A model generated the notes under the pieces. It saw nothing but the letters and a program-made list of their open reading frames with translations. It was not told where the DNA came from and searched no databases. A DNA stretch of 64,000 bases, from the NCBI RefSeq assembly GCF_030397665.1, contig NZ_JAPUBT010000004.1, positions 417,639-481,638 of the forward strand, given 5' to 3'. Below, in pieces: positions 18,107-29,075 of the stretch (its first letter is position 1; each line of letters begins with the position of its first letter). The stretch comes from Janthinobacterium sp. SUN073 (lineage in GTDB: Bacteria; Pseudomonadota; Gammaproteobacteria; Burkholderiales; Burkholderiaceae_D). A program made the translations under genes and the position numbers.

Positions 18107-19258
18107 CTACGCCTTGTTCAAATCAACAACCGTTTCATCCATCCTGCGCCAGCGCCACCAGCCCAGCGCCACGCAGGCCAGCAGCAAGGCCAGCAAGCCC
18201 GCCACTTCATGGCGGATTTCATACAGCGAGGCGCCCATCTGGTTGAGCACGACAAAGCCCTGGATGCCGGCCGTCGATGGCAGCAGCCAGCGCAGCCATT
18301 GCAGCACGACGGGCATGGACGAGACGGGCCATGTCAGGCCGGCCAGGAACAGAATCGGCATCGAAGTGGCGATCATCAGTTGGGTGCCCCGTTCGCGCGT
18401 GCGGAACAGCATGCCCAGCAGCATGCCGAACGCCGCTTCCGCCAGCGAGAACAGCACCAGCAGCAAGAGCATGCCGCCGAAATTGCCGCCACGGGGGTAG
18501 TCCTGGAACCAGAAGACGAAACCGAAGAAATAGCAGCAGTTCAAAAACGCCACGCAGGCAAACGCCAGCAGCATGCCCGCATAGCCGCCCGCCGTGCGTC
18601 GGCCCGCCAGCGGAAAGCGCTTGCGCTGATACCAGGTGCCGAACAGCATGGTCATGCCGATCAGCAAGGTCTGCTGCACAATGAGCGTCGCCACTCCCGG
18701 CACGACATACGCGCCATAGCCTTCCTTGACGTTAAACAAGGGCACGGCGTCGAAGGCGATGGGCGAGCGCTGCTGGTTGGCCTGGATGGTCGATGGCGTG
18801 CCCGCGCCCAGACGCTTGAGTTCAATGCCGGCCGACACCGTGCCCACCACTTCGGCCAGCCCGTTCAAGGCCACCTTGTTGAGCATCAGATACAAGCCAT
18901 TGCCCGCCACCTGCGCGTGGGCGGCGCGGCCGGCCAGCACGTCCGTCTGCAAGCCGTCGGGAAGGATCAAGACGCCCATGACCTGGTCGCGCCACAATAA
19001 ATCTTGCGCGACGGGCAAGTCTGGCGTGACGGCCACGACCTGCAAGGATGGATGGGCCATGGCGAAGCGCGTCAGCTGGCGCGACATGGCGCTGCGGTCC
19101 TGGTCGACGACGGCCACGGGCACGCGCTGGACGATTTCCGTCGAGTACGGCAGCGGATAGAAGAAGGAATAGATGATGCCGCCAATGAACAGCAAGGTCA
19201 GCGCGCCCTTGTCCGTCAGCATGGCGCGCCAGGTGGCGATAAACGATTGCCACATCAT
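18107..19258 (-). CDS. ABC-2 type transporter permease (YhhJ/YbhR-like)
   Basis: A 383-residue inner-membrane permease with one N-terminal transmembrane helix, a large periplasmic domain (about 45-170) and five or so C-terminal helices, the usual ABC-2 drug/polysaccharide exporter fold. The start at 19258 overlaps the preceding permease stop as ATGA; a much longer upstream open frame exists but only shadows that gene. It is the last gene of a TolC-HlyD-permease-permease operon. No ATP-binding subunit is encoded next to it, so an ATPase must be supplied from elsewhere, or the pair works atypically. Confidence 0.85.
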   Translation of the reverse strand: MMWQSFIATWRAMLTDKGALTLLFIGGIIYSFFYPLPYSTEIVQRVPVAVVDQDRSAMSRQLTRFAMAHPSLQVVAVTPDLPVAQDLLWRDQVMGVLILPDGLQTDVLAGRAAHAQVAGNGLYLMLNKVALNGLAEVVGTVSAGIELKRLGAGTPSTIQANQQRSPIAFDAVPLFNVKEGYGAYVVPGVATLIVQQTLLIGMTMLFGTWYQRKRFPLAGRRTAGGYAGMLLAFACVAFLNCCYFFGFVFWFQDYPRGGNFGGMLLLLVLFSLAEAAFGMLLGMLFRTRERGTQLMIATSMPILFLAGLTWPVSSMPVVLQWLRWLLPSTAGIQGFVVLNQMGASLYEIRHEVAGLLALLLACVALGWWRWRRMDETVVDLNKA

Positions 19259-20436
19259 GCGCGCCCCCAGGCGGCCGGGGCATTCGCGCGGCGCGCCAGC
19301 AGGAAGACGCCCACGGCGCCGCAGCCGATGGCGATACCGGCCAGTATCAGCATTTCCTGCACGCCATAGCGCCACGGCGCGCCGGCCAGCCAGTATTTCG
19401 TTTGCAGTTGCAGATAATGCGTGAGCGGCAAGGCTTCCGCCCAGGCGCGCGCCGGCGCCGGCATGGCCATCAAGGGAAAGGCCTGGCCCGCAAACGCGAA
19501 GGCCGGCGCCGTGATGAAGGCCGCGCCCGACAGGGCCAGGCGCAGCGACAGGGTGGCGGCGATCAGCAAGGTGGCCAGGCCACAATAAGCGAGCACCAGC
19601 AGCAACATGCTCAGCAGCAAGGCTGGCAAGCTGCCCGCCACGGCCCACTCCCGCGCCAGGCTGAAGAACAACAAATACAGCAGCGCCAGCGCGCAATAGG
19701 CGATGAGGGGAAACAGCAGCTTGGCGCCGACGGCGCGCAGCCAGCTGCCGTTCGCCGAGGCCAGCCATTGCGGCACGGTGCCGTCGCGCAACTCGCGCCC
19801 GATGCTCGTGACGACGGCGACGACGATGAAAATCTGCAACATGGCCGGCATCAGGGCCAGGGTCAGAAACGCTTCATAGCTGGTGTTTTCATTGTATAAA
19901 CTGTTCAGTGTCGTGCGGATCGGTTCGAACTGGGCCGCCGCCTGCACGCCCGACATGCCTTTTTTTGCGCGCGCCGTCATCTCGATGCCGGCCGACAAGG
20001 TCGTGCTGACCGTGCGCACGTCGCGCAGCAAGGCGCCCGCGTGCGAGGAAAACTGCGCGTTGTACAGCCATTGCACGGTGGCTTGGCGGCCGCCCAGCAA
20101 TTTCTGCTCGAAATCATTCGGAATGACCAGATAACCAAACGCCGTGCGTTCGCGCAAGCGATGCAGGGCTTCGTCGCTGGACGCCACTTTCGCCGCCACG
20201 GCAATGCCGGGCGAAGCGTCGAGCCAGCGCGTCAGCTGGCGCGACAAGGTGGAGTTGTCGTTATCGATGACAACGATGGGCAAGTCGCGCGCGATGCCGG
20301 CGGAAAACACCAGCCACAACATGCCACACAGCACGACGGGAATCCAGCTGAGCATGCCCATATCCCAGAAATCGCCGCGCAGCCGCGCCCACTCGCGCGC
20401 CAGCGTAGAAACCGGCCCTTTATCCGCTTCGCTCAT
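19255..20436 (-). CDS. ABC-2 type transporter permease
   Basis: A 393-residue permease paralogous in layout to its downstream neighbour: one N-terminal helix (WIPVVLCGMLWLVFSAGI), a periplasmic domain containing DNDNSTLSRQL, then a C-terminal membrane bundle. The shared stem (VDQDRS/NDNS followed by SRQLTR) shows that the two permeases are homologous and probably form a heterodimer. It lies six bases from hlyD and overlaps the next permease by four bases. Its function is probably tripartite export with the HlyD and TolC proteins. Confidence 0.86.
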   Translation of the reverse strand: MSEADKGPVSTLAREWARLRGDFWDMGMLSWIPVVLCGMLWLVFSAGIARDLPIVVIDNDNSTLSRQLTRWLDASPGIAVAAKVASSDEALHRLRERTAFGYLVIPNDFEQKLLGGRQATVQWLYNAQFSSHAGALLRDVRTVSTTLSAGIEMTARAKKGMSGVQAAAQFEPIRTTLNSLYNENTSYEAFLTLALMPAMLQIFIVVAVVTSIGRELRDGTVPQWLASANGSWLRAVGAKLLFPLIAYCALALLYLLFFSLAREWAVAGSLPALLLSMLLLVLAYCGLATLLIAATLSLRLALSGAAFITAPAFAFAGQAFPLMAMPAPARAWAEALPLTHYLQLQTKYWLAGAPWRYGVQEMLILAGIAIGCGAVGVFLLARRANAPAAWGRA

Positions 20437-20442
20437 CGGCTA

Positions 20443-21417
20443 TCAGAGCGGTGGAAATACGACCGACATGCCAGGACGCAAGCCATCGACCTTGATGGCG
20501 GGACGCAAGCGGATTTCAAACGTGCGCAAATCCGTGCCGCCCGGACGGGCCGCGCGCCACGTGGCAAAATCCGGCAGCACGGCCACCGAGCTGACCTTGA
20601 AGCTCACTTGCTGTTTCAGCGCCGGCACATTGGCCGTATGCGTGCTGCCCATGGCAAACGCCGCCATTTCATCTTCGCGCACCTGCAGCACGGCCCAGGC
20701 ATCGTCCAGATTCACCAGGGTAATCACCGGGAAACCTTGCGGCGCCAGTTCACCGGGCTGTATCTGGATCTTGCTGACCTGGCCCGCCACCGGCGCGGCG
20801 ATCTTCGTTTCGGCCAGGGCGATCTGCGCTTCCGTCAGTACGGCGCCCACCTGGCGCGCCTGCGCGGCGGCGGCCGTCTTGTCTTCCGGACGGGCGCCCT
20901 TTTGCGCCATGTCGTATTGCGCGCGGGCCGCTTGCGCCAGCTGGTCGGCGGCGCGCCATTGTGCTTGCGCCTCGTCACGTTTTTGCTGGGCAATCACGCC
21001 TTGCTCGAACATATTGTTGACGCGCGTGTACGTGGTTTTGGCAATGGTGGCACCCGTTTGCGCCCGTTCCCAGTTGGCTTTTGCGGCCGAGACTTCTTCC
21101 GGACGCGCTCCCGCTTGCGCCTTTTGCGCCACGGCATCGGCCGCCTGCGTGGCCGCCGTCGCTTGCGCGACCTTTGCATCCACTTCCGGGCTCGTCAGCT
21201 GGAACAGCAGCTCGCCTTTCGGCACCGTCTGGCCCAGCTTGACGTACAGCTCGCCTACCCGGCCCGGCACTTTCGACGAGACATTGACTTCCTGCGCATC
21301 CATCTGCCCCTGCAAAGGCAGGCGCTGCGGCTGAAATGCCTGGTACAGGCCCCAGCCGACGAACCCCAGGACGATGACAGCGGCGACTATGGCCAATGGT
21401 TTTTTGGAAGTACTCAT
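20443..21417 (-). CDS. HlyD-family periplasmic adaptor protein
   Basis: A 324-residue membrane fusion protein: an N-terminal membrane anchor (PLAIVAAVIVLGFVGWGLY), a lipoyl-like hairpin half (GRVGELYVKLGQTVPKGELL), a long Ala/Gln-rich coiled-coil region (about 80-200), and the second lipoyl half (APVAGQVSKIQIQPGE). It bridges an inner-membrane pump to an outer-membrane channel. The start codon lies two bases after the tolC-like stop, and the two permeases follow, so this is a complete export tunnel apart from the ATPase. Confidence 0.9.
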   Translation of the reverse strand: MSTSKKPLAIVAAVIVLGFVGWGLYQAFQPQRLPLQGQMDAQEVNVSSKVPGRVGELYVKLGQTVPKGELLFQLTSPEVDAKVAQATAATQAADAVAQKAQAGARPEEVSAAKANWERAQTGATIAKTTYTRVNNMFEQGVIAQQKRDEAQAQWRAADQLAQAARAQYDMAQKGARPEDKTAAAAQARQVGAVLTEAQIALAETKIAAPVAGQVSKIQIQPGELAPQGFPVITLVNLDDAWAVLQVREDEMAAFAMGSTHTANVPALKQQVSFKVSSVAVLPDFATWRAARPGGTDLRTFEIRLRPAIKVDGLRPGMSVVFPPL

Positions 21418-21419
21418 TA

Positions 21420-22829
21420 TTATTTGTCCACAGGTAATTGGATATCGGCTGCGGCCGCCAGGCTGCCCAGGCGCTGCGTCTCGCCCGTCGCTTCCAGCAA
21501 TTGCGCCAGCCCCATCACATAGTTATAGGCAGTCTGCGCGCGCTGGGTTTCCACCTTGGCCAGATTCAGGCGCGCGTCGACCACTTCCAGCGACGTCACC
21601 TGCCCTTGCTGGAAGGCCACCGTTTGCAAACGGATATTTTCGCGCGCCAGCTCCACCGACGAGGCCGTGGACAGATACTGGATGCGGGCGTTTTCCAGCG
21701 CGCGCCAGTTCTTCTCGATCAGGGTGGGAATGTCGCGCTCGGCCTGGCGCGCCACCACTTCCACCCGCTCCTGGTCCAGCTTGGCGGCGGCGATCATCTT
21801 GCCCGTGTTGATGCGGTGCACCAGCGGCACGGACACGACCAGGCCGATGGCCCAGTTCGAGCGCACGAGCTTTTCGCTGCCGCGATTCAAATTGTAATTA
21901 CCGATGGCAAACACGGTGGGCGCATATTCCTTGCCATGCAGCTTCAAGGCTTGCTCGGCCTGCACCCGCTTGCTGTCGATCTTTTTCCAGTTCGCATTTT
22001 CGCGCATGCCCGTGCTGATGAACGATTGCAGAGTACCCACAGGCAAGCTGTTGACGAACAGGGGCGTGCTGGGCCGCACTTGCGAGTTGACGGCAAGCAA
22101 GCGGTCGAGCGCCACTTGCGCGATTTCCTCATCGCTGCGCGCCTGCGCTTCCTCGCTGCGGGCGCTGTCCAGGGCCACGTCGGCGCGCAGGCGTTCCGCG
22201 CGCGAAATCAGGCCGCCCTTTTCCAGCTTGGCCGCGTCGCGCTGGTGCTGCGTCACGCCGTCCGTCACTTCGGCCCGCACGGCCACCACCCGCTTGGCCA
22301 GCAGCAACTGGAAATAGCGCTGCGCCACCAGGGTGGCCAGCTGTTCTTCCGCTTCCGTGTGCTCGGCCTGCGCGGCCAGGGTCAGGCTGGAAGCGAGGCC
22401 CTTGACGGCGTCCAGGCGCCCGCCCGTGTAGATGGGCCACATGCCCAGCAAGCCGAACGAAGTCAGGTCCGTCACCACTTCACGGTTCAGGGAATTGGGA
22501 ATGTGCGGCGTGGGCAAGCCGGGAATCGGCGGCAGCACCGATTCGATGCCGCCCACCACGCCGGCCAGGCCGCTCGTATCGATGCTCAAGTCCGTCGACA
22601 AACGGCCGCGAAACGCCGTCAAATCCACCGACGGGCCGTCGATATTCGACAAGGCTTCCGCCTTCAGTGTTTTTGCGCGCACGTCGAGCGCAGCGCCCTG
22701 CACGGCTCCCGAGGCCTTGGCCGCTTGCTGCAGCGCTTCGTTAAATGTCAGCGGTTCCGCCAGGGCGGGCAGGGCCGCGCCCAGCGCGCCCGCCAGCAAT
22801 AATGATAAGTGTCCTTGCAATCTGCCCAT
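21420..22829 (-). CDS. TolC-family outer membrane channel protein
   Basis: A 469-residue outer membrane efflux protein. A signal peptide (about 24 residues, ending PALA before EPLTFNEAL) precedes the typical TolC repeats of long helices; LTFNEALQQA is the classic first motif of the family. ATG 22829 was used rather than GTG 22862 because it starts the signal peptide cleanly. It is the first gene of the export operon, which continues with hlyD and two permeases. Confidence 0.88.
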   Translation of the reverse strand: MGRLQGHLSLLLAGALGAALPALAEPLTFNEALQQAAKASGAVQGAALDVRAKTLKAEALSNIDGPSVDLTAFRGRLSTDLSIDTSGLAGVVGGIESVLPPIPGLPTPHIPNSLNREVVTDLTSFGLLGMWPIYTGGRLDAVKGLASSLTLAAQAEHTEAEEQLATLVAQRYFQLLLAKRVVAVRAEVTDGVTQHQRDAAKLEKGGLISRAERLRADVALDSARSEEAQARSDEEIAQVALDRLLAVNSQVRPSTPLFVNSLPVGTLQSFISTGMRENANWKKIDSKRVQAEQALKLHGKEYAPTVFAIGNYNLNRGSEKLVRSNWAIGLVVSVPLVHRINTGKMIAAAKLDQERVEVVARQAERDIPTLIEKNWRALENARIQYLSTASSVELARENIRLQTVAFQQGQVTSLEVVDARLNLAKVETQRAQTAYNYVMGLAQLLEATGETQRLGSLAAAADIQLPVDK

Positions 22830-22954
22830 GTAGCGTCCAGTCAATGAATGAGGGGAAAGCACGGGGTTGCCATGTTTATACTTTCACAATAGCAATTATA
22901 TCCACGGATGTCCATTCCACCCTGCACTATTGGTTACGCAGACTGACAGACAAA

Positions 22955-22982
22955 AACGGGCGCCTCTTGCGGGGCGCCCGTT
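22955..22982 (-). terminator. Rho-independent terminator of aspD
   Basis: A perfect 10-base stem (AACGGGCGCC / GGCGCCCGTT) with an 8-base loop is followed on the minus strand by a run of five T. It lies 25 bases downstream of the aspD stop and before the tolC operon promoter region. Confidence 0.85.
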
Positions 22983-23007
22983 CTACTCAGCGTAAGCGGC
23001 TAGCGGC

Positions 23008-24663
<1,656 letters not shown>

Positions 24664-26352
24664 TCAGACGAAGGCCACGATCAGCGGCCCCAGCAAGGTC
24701 AGGAAAACGTTGGCCAATGCATAGGTGATGGCAAACGGTACGGTGGGAATCGAGTTTTGCGCCGCATTCAGCACTTCGCCGAACGCGGGATTGGCGCTGC
24801 GCGAGCCGGACAAGGCGCCCGCAAAGATGGCGACGTTGTCATAACGCAAGATGTAACGGCCGATCAGCATGGTCAAAATCATCGGCAGGATGGTCACCAC
24901 CACGCCCACGCCAAACAGGGTCAGGCCGTGTTCGCGCACGGTTTGCACGGCTTGCAGGCCGGACGTGAGGCCGACGACGGCAACAAAACCGGCCAGGCCC
25001 AGGTCTTTCAGGATTTGCACGGCGCCGCTGGGCATGTAGCCGAAGGTCTGGCGCTTGGCGCGGAACCAGCCGAATACCAGACCCGACAGCAGCACGCCGC
25101 CGCCGCTGCCCAGGGTCAGCGGAATCGAGCCGATGCGCGCCACCAGCAAGCCCACCAGCAGGCCGACGACGAGGCCGGCGCCCATGTAGACGAAGTCCGT
25201 CTTGGCGCTCGGCACGATCATGTAGCCCACTTCGGCCGCCACGCGCTTGACGTCTTGCTCGGCGCCGTAAATGGTCACCACGTCGCCCGTCTGTACGATG
25301 GTTTCCGGTTGCATGGGCAAGATCTTGCCCATGCGGCTCAGCTGCACGACAAAGATGCCGTGACGCACGCCGGGCGCCGTCGCGCTGCGGATTTCGCCCA
25401 CCGTCTTGTTGTGGTAAGCCTTGTTGGTCAGCACCATGTCGCGACGCTGCATCACCAGTTCCATGCCTTCGACGGCCAGCAATTCCTTGCCCAGCTGGGA
25501 AGAGACGCTGAGCATGGCTTCGCGCCGCCCCACCAGCAGCACGATATCGTCGGCCGCCAGCACCAGGTCCGGGCTGACGTCGATGATCTGGCCATTGCGC
25601 TTCACGCGCTCGATGGTGATGGCCGTGTTCGGATGGGCACTTTCGATCTCCTCCACGGAGCGCCCGGCGCCCGGGCCCACATCGTAGATGCGGCCGATCA
25701 GGTCAGGCGCGGCCGGCGTCTGGCCCGGTCCCAGCACCTGCACGCCCGCCTGCAGCGCCGTTTCCGCCTTGATCGCATCTTCGCGGATGGTGCGACCCAT
25801 GAGTTTCGGCAAGATATTGACGCAGACGATGATGGCGCCAAACGAGCCGAACACATACGTCACGGCATAGCCGACGGCCACGTTGCCCTGCAAGCGCGCC
25901 ACCTCGTCGGCCGCCAGGCCCAGCTTGGTGATCGCGTCGCCGGCCGTGCCGATGATGGCCGACTGCGTCAAGCCGCCCGCCGCCACGCCAGCCGCCAGGC
26001 CCTTGTCCAGGCCAAAGACCTTGGCCATGATGACCACCGTCAGCAGCGCCGTCACGGCCAGCACCACGGCCAGAATGATTTCGCGCACCGACTGGCGGCC
26101 CAGTGAATTGAAGAACTGCGGTCCGCTTTCATAGCCGACCGCGTAAATGAACAGGGCGAACAGCACCGACTTGACACCGGGATCGATGGCGACGCCTACC
26201 TGGCTGACGAGGACCGCCACCAGCAGTGAACCGGCGACCCCGCCCAGCTGAAACGAGCCGAACTTGATCTTGCCGATGTAGTAACCCACTGCCAGGGAGA
26301 GAAACAAGGCAATTTCGGGCGACTTCTTGAATAACTCATGCAACCATTCCAT
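24664..26352 (-). CDS. aspT: Aspartate:alanine antiporter (AspT family), copy 1
   Basis: A 562-residue AAEx-family exchanger: an N-terminal bundle of about five helices, a large cytoplasmic region (about 190-370) with two TrkA_C-like/RCK domains (DIVLLVGRREAM; VVTIYGAEQDV), and a C-terminal bundle. It exchanges extracellular aspartate for intracellular alanine. It lies 45 bases upstream of aspD and 54 bases downstream of a paralogue, so all three probably form one transcript. Length and layout equal the classic Tetragenococcus AspT (about 543). Confidence 0.92.
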   Translation of the reverse strand: MEWLHELFKKSPEIALFLSLAVGYYIGKIKFGSFQLGGVAGSLLVAVLVSQVGVAIDPGVKSVLFALFIYAVGYESGPQFFNSLGRQSVREIILAVVLAVTALLTVVIMAKVFGLDKGLAAGVAAGGLTQSAIIGTAGDAITKLGLAADEVARLQGNVAVGYAVTYVFGSFGAIIVCVNILPKLMGRTIREDAIKAETALQAGVQVLGPGQTPAAPDLIGRIYDVGPGAGRSVEEIESAHPNTAITIERVKRNGQIIDVSPDLVLAADDIVLLVGRREAMLSVSSQLGKELLAVEGMELVMQRRDMVLTNKAYHNKTVGEIRSATAPGVRHGIFVVQLSRMGKILPMQPETIVQTGDVVTIYGAEQDVKRVAAEVGYMIVPSAKTDFVYMGAGLVVGLLVGLLVARIGSIPLTLGSGGGVLLSGLVFGWFRAKRQTFGYMPSGAVQILKDLGLAGFVAVVGLTSGLQAVQTVREHGLTLFGVGVVVTILPMILTMLIGRYILRYDNVAIFAGALSGSRSANPAFGEVLNAAQNSIPTVPFAITYALANVFLTLLGPLIVAFV

Positions 26353-26406
26353 ACGGACCGCCTTTCGTGTTGAAGGAATTCTTTACTGCGTGTGCTCTTG
26401 CGTGCT

Positions 26407-28089
26407 TCACGCGTGGACCGAGCCGGCCAGGGCCACGATGAGCGGCCCCAGCAGAGGCAGCACCACGTTCGATATCGCATAGGTAATCGTGTAGCCCAGC
26501 AAGGGCGTGGAGTTGCCGGCCGCGTTCTGCACGGCCGACAGGGCCGGCGTGCTGCACTGCTGGCCGGCGATGGCGCCCAGCAGCACGGGCGCTTCCAGCT
26601 TGAGGAAAAAGTGTCCCACCAGCAAAGAGAGCGAGGCGGGAACGACGGCGATCAACACGCCCATCAGCGGCAGCGACAGGCCGTACTGGCGGATCAGCTC
26701 GATCGCCTGCGGCCCCGACGCCAGGCCCACGCAGGCGATGAAGGTGGCCAGGCCGATATCCTTCATCATGTCGAGCGCGCTGGGGGGGATGCCCGGCATG
26801 CCCGGCTTTCGCGCCTGGTACCAGCCGAATACCAGGCCCGTCAGCAAGGCGCCGCCGCCCGTGCCCAGCGAAAACGGGATGCCGCCCAGCCTGGCGGTAA
26901 AGCCGCCGATATACACACCGAGCACGATGCCGATGCTGGCGTAGACGATGTTGCTGCGCTCGCCCGTGGGCACGCGCTTGCCGATGGCGGCCAGCGCCGT
27001 GTTCAGCTCGCGCCCTTCCGTCGTGCCATACAGGCGCAGCACGTCGTCGCGCTGCAGGGCCAGGTCCGGCAGGGGCGGCATGCTGTGCTCGCCACGCACG
27101 ACGGCCGCCACATGCACGCCGGAAGGCAAGGCCAGCTGACGCAGGGGCTGGCCCACCAGCGCGGCTTGCTGCAGCACCACTTCGACGGCCGAGACGGCCA
27201 TGTTCAAGCCCGTCGTATCGGCAAATTCTTCGCCCAGGATGGCTTCGGCCGCCACCAGCGCGGGACGGTGGCCGATCACCAGCACTTCATCGTTGGCGCG
27301 CAGGCGCAGTGCCGGTTCCAGGTCCAGCACCTTGCCGTGCCGGCGCACGCGCGTGATGCTGGCGCGGCCCGAAAAAATATGCTGCAAGGCATCGAGACGG
27401 CGTCCAGCGCCACGGCTGATGCGGTAGGCGCGGCCGACCATTTCCGGCGTCGCCTGCACCCCGTCGCCATCGGTCTGCGCGCCGCCCATCTTCTCCCACA
27501 GCTTGTCCGCTTCCTCGCGCAGGTTGACGCGCAGCAACAGCGGAAAAATCTGGCTGGTGACGATGACGATGGCGATCAGGCCGAAGATGTAGGTGATCGA
27601 ATAGGCGGTAACCACGTTGGCCTGCAGCTCGGCGATGCGGGCGGCCGGCAGCGCCAGCTTGGAAATGGCGTCCGTGGCCGTGCCGACGACGGCCGATTCG
27701 GTCGCCGCGCCCGCCATCATGCCGGCCGCCGTGCCCTGGTCCAGGCCCAGGAGCCGCGTGGCCAGCAGCACCAGCGCCAGTACCACCACCACTTCGATCA
27801 GGCAGAGTATTCCCAAGCGCAAGCCCTTGGCATTCAGGTTGGCAAAGAACTGGGGACCGCCCGCATAGCCGAGGGCAAAGATGAACAGCATGAAGAAGAC
27901 ATTCTTGACGCTGGCGTCCAGCGTGATGCCCAACTGGCCGATCAGCAGCGCGGCGATCAGGGTGCCGCACACGCCGCCCAGCTGGATGGGACCGAAGCGT
28001 ATCTGCCCTACCGCGTAGCCCAGGGCCAACGCCAGGAACAAGGCCAATTCCGGAACCTGGTGCAATACCGACGCGATCGAATCGAGCAT
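26407..28089 (-). CDS. aspT: Aspartate:alanine antiporter (AspT family), copy 2
   Basis: A 560-residue paralogue of the downstream AspT with the same plan: membrane bundle, two TrkA_C-like cytoplasmic domains, membrane bundle. The paired bundles share motifs such as LPLLGPLIVAL at the C-terminus and GTATDAISKL in the fifth helix region. Identity between the copies is only moderate by eye, so this is an old duplication, and the two may be subunits of a heterodimer or have different substrate preference. ATG 28089 was chosen; the open frame extends upstream without coding character. A candidate FNR-type site lies 240 bases upstream. Confidence 0.88.
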   Translation of the reverse strand: MLDSIASVLHQVPELALFLALALGYAVGQIRFGPIQLGGVCGTLIAALLIGQLGITLDASVKNVFFMLFIFALGYAGGPQFFANLNAKGLRLGILCLIEVVVVLALVLLATRLLGLDQGTAAGMMAGAATESAVVGTATDAISKLALPAARIAELQANVVTAYSITYIFGLIAIVIVTSQIFPLLLRVNLREEADKLWEKMGGAQTDGDGVQATPEMVGRAYRISRGAGRRLDALQHIFSGRASITRVRRHGKVLDLEPALRLRANDEVLVIGHRPALVAAEAILGEEFADTTGLNMAVSAVEVVLQQAALVGQPLRQLALPSGVHVAAVVRGEHSMPPLPDLALQRDDVLRLYGTTEGRELNTALAAIGKRVPTGERSNIVYASIGIVLGVYIGGFTARLGGIPFSLGTGGGALLTGLVFGWYQARKPGMPGIPPSALDMMKDIGLATFIACVGLASGPQAIELIRQYGLSLPLMGVLIAVVPASLSLLVGHFFLKLEAPVLLGAIAGQQCSTPALSAVQNAAGNSTPLLGYTITYAISNVVLPLLGPLIVALAGSVHA

Positions 28090-28328
28090 GGACGAACCTT
28101 CGAAAAGATAACGGATGGTTACAAGGGAACAGAGCGCTCGGCGGTTGGCGACGGCTGGCTGTTGAACGGGCGCACGGGTCCCGCACGACACCTGCGGTAA
28201 GCGCTTGCGCCGGAGAAATGTTGTTACGAGGAATCATGTTCGGTGAAAATTTTACAAGTGTCAACAGGTGTTCTATTGAACTCGCCTTGCGTTTCATCAA
28301 ACATCCTGCGCACGATTGAAGTACCTGT

Positions 28329-28342
28329 TTGACACCGATCAA
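28329..28342. promoter_or_regulatory. Candidate FNR/ANR-type binding site upstream of the asp operon
   Basis: TTGAC-N4-ATCAA matches nine of the ten defined bases of the FNR consensus TTGAT-N4-ATCAA. It lies 240 bases upstream of the aspT copy 2 start, which is far for direct activation unless the transcript has a long leader. Confidence 0.5.
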
Positions 28343-28661
28343 CAAAACCACTAGTAATGATTTTGACGATACCAAAGTACTTGTGCGCCAGCGGAATTTC
28401 CTCCGGCAGGTTGGGATTGAGCAGCTCCAGCACAGAAAGTCGGGATAGGCACTTGCCGACAAAGAAGCAAGAAGGCCGTCACATGGCACTGGCCGGCAAG
28501 CAGGAGCAGGAGGCGCCGCCGCATGGCCCCTCCTGTCCAGTACCTTCATCAACAACATTATTAAAACGACACTACTATTCAGCAGGACACGCTTGTCGAC
28601 TGGAATAGGGTAACTGTGTATAAAGCGACAGCTCTTTCAGACTGAGCAGGAGCGCTTGGAA

Positions 28662-28675
28662 TTAATCCAGATCAA
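28662..28675. promoter_or_regulatory. Candidate FNR/ANR-type binding site upstream of the HMA-like gene
   Basis: TTAAT-N4-ATCAA matches nine of the ten defined FNR bases and lies about 100 bases upstream of the HMA-like start at 28774. This distance suits a class II activator site with a promoter between. Confidence 0.5.
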
Positions 28676-28773
28676 TAAAAGCGCAAATAGAAAAAAAAAC
28701 TTGCGTGCTGCTCTGGACGGCAGGCGCACCCCTCGCCTACGCTGTTTTTTTATCTGAAAAACAAGAGGAACCC

Positions 28774-29037
28774 ATGCAGACAGCACGCTTGAATATTATC
28801 GGGATGGATCACGAAGGCTGCGCCGACAGGCTGACGGGCGCGCTCGAGGCCGTCACGGGTGTGGCCACCGTGTGCGTCTCGCTGGCGCGCCACGGCGCCA
28901 CGGTGCAATTTGACGAACGGCTGGCCACGCAGGAGCGCCTGCTGGCGGCCGTCAACGACGCCGGCTTCATGGGCGAGGCCTCCGACGAGGAACAACTGCC
29001 GTCCTGCAGCGGCGCCTGCGGCCACTGCCGCCATTGA
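28774..29037 (+). CDS. HMA-fold small protein lacking the usual CxxC, with Cys/His-rich tail
   Basis: An 87-residue protein with the beta-alpha-beta-beta-alpha-beta pattern of heavy-metal-associated domains (GMDHEGCADRLTGAL ... VNDAGFMGE). The normal GMTCxxC loop is changed to GMDHEGC, so the first Cys is gone and a His is nearby. Three more cysteines sit in the tail CSGACGHCRH. Metal or redox binding may have moved to this tail. The start at 28774 has an AAGAGGAA ribosome site; the open frame upstream is not coding. It stands divergent from aspT with a candidate FNR site upstream, so low-oxygen expression is possible. Confidence 0.72.
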   Translation: MQTARLNIIGMDHEGCADRLTGALEAVTGVATVCVSLARHGATVQFDERLATQERLLAAVNDAGFMGEASDEEQLPSCSGACGHCRH

Positions 29038-29075
29038 ACGCCGGCTCCGGCAATTCTCCGCTCCCCCTGCTCCGC

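Larger units (their letters stand above)
28090..28773. other. 684-base intergenic region between the asp operon and the HMA gene
   Basis: This stretch is visibly poorer in GC than its flanks and must hold the promoters of two divergent units. It contains two FNR/ANR-like dyads, listed separately, and an A-rich tract at 28690-28700. A 69-codon minus-strand open frame at 28224-28433 has no convincing ribosome site or family resemblance. I see no RNA gene. Confidence 0.6.

Noticed and set aside
16370..19000. An 876-codon plus-strand open frame across the MoxR and permease genes
   Set aside because: Complementary to two well-supported genes and rich in Arg/Gln/His runs typical of antisense high-GC frames.
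28224..28433. 69-codon minus-strand ORF in the asp-HMA intergenic region
   Set aside because: No ribosome site of note and no family resemblance; it contains one of the FNR-like dyads, so it is more likely regulatory DNA.
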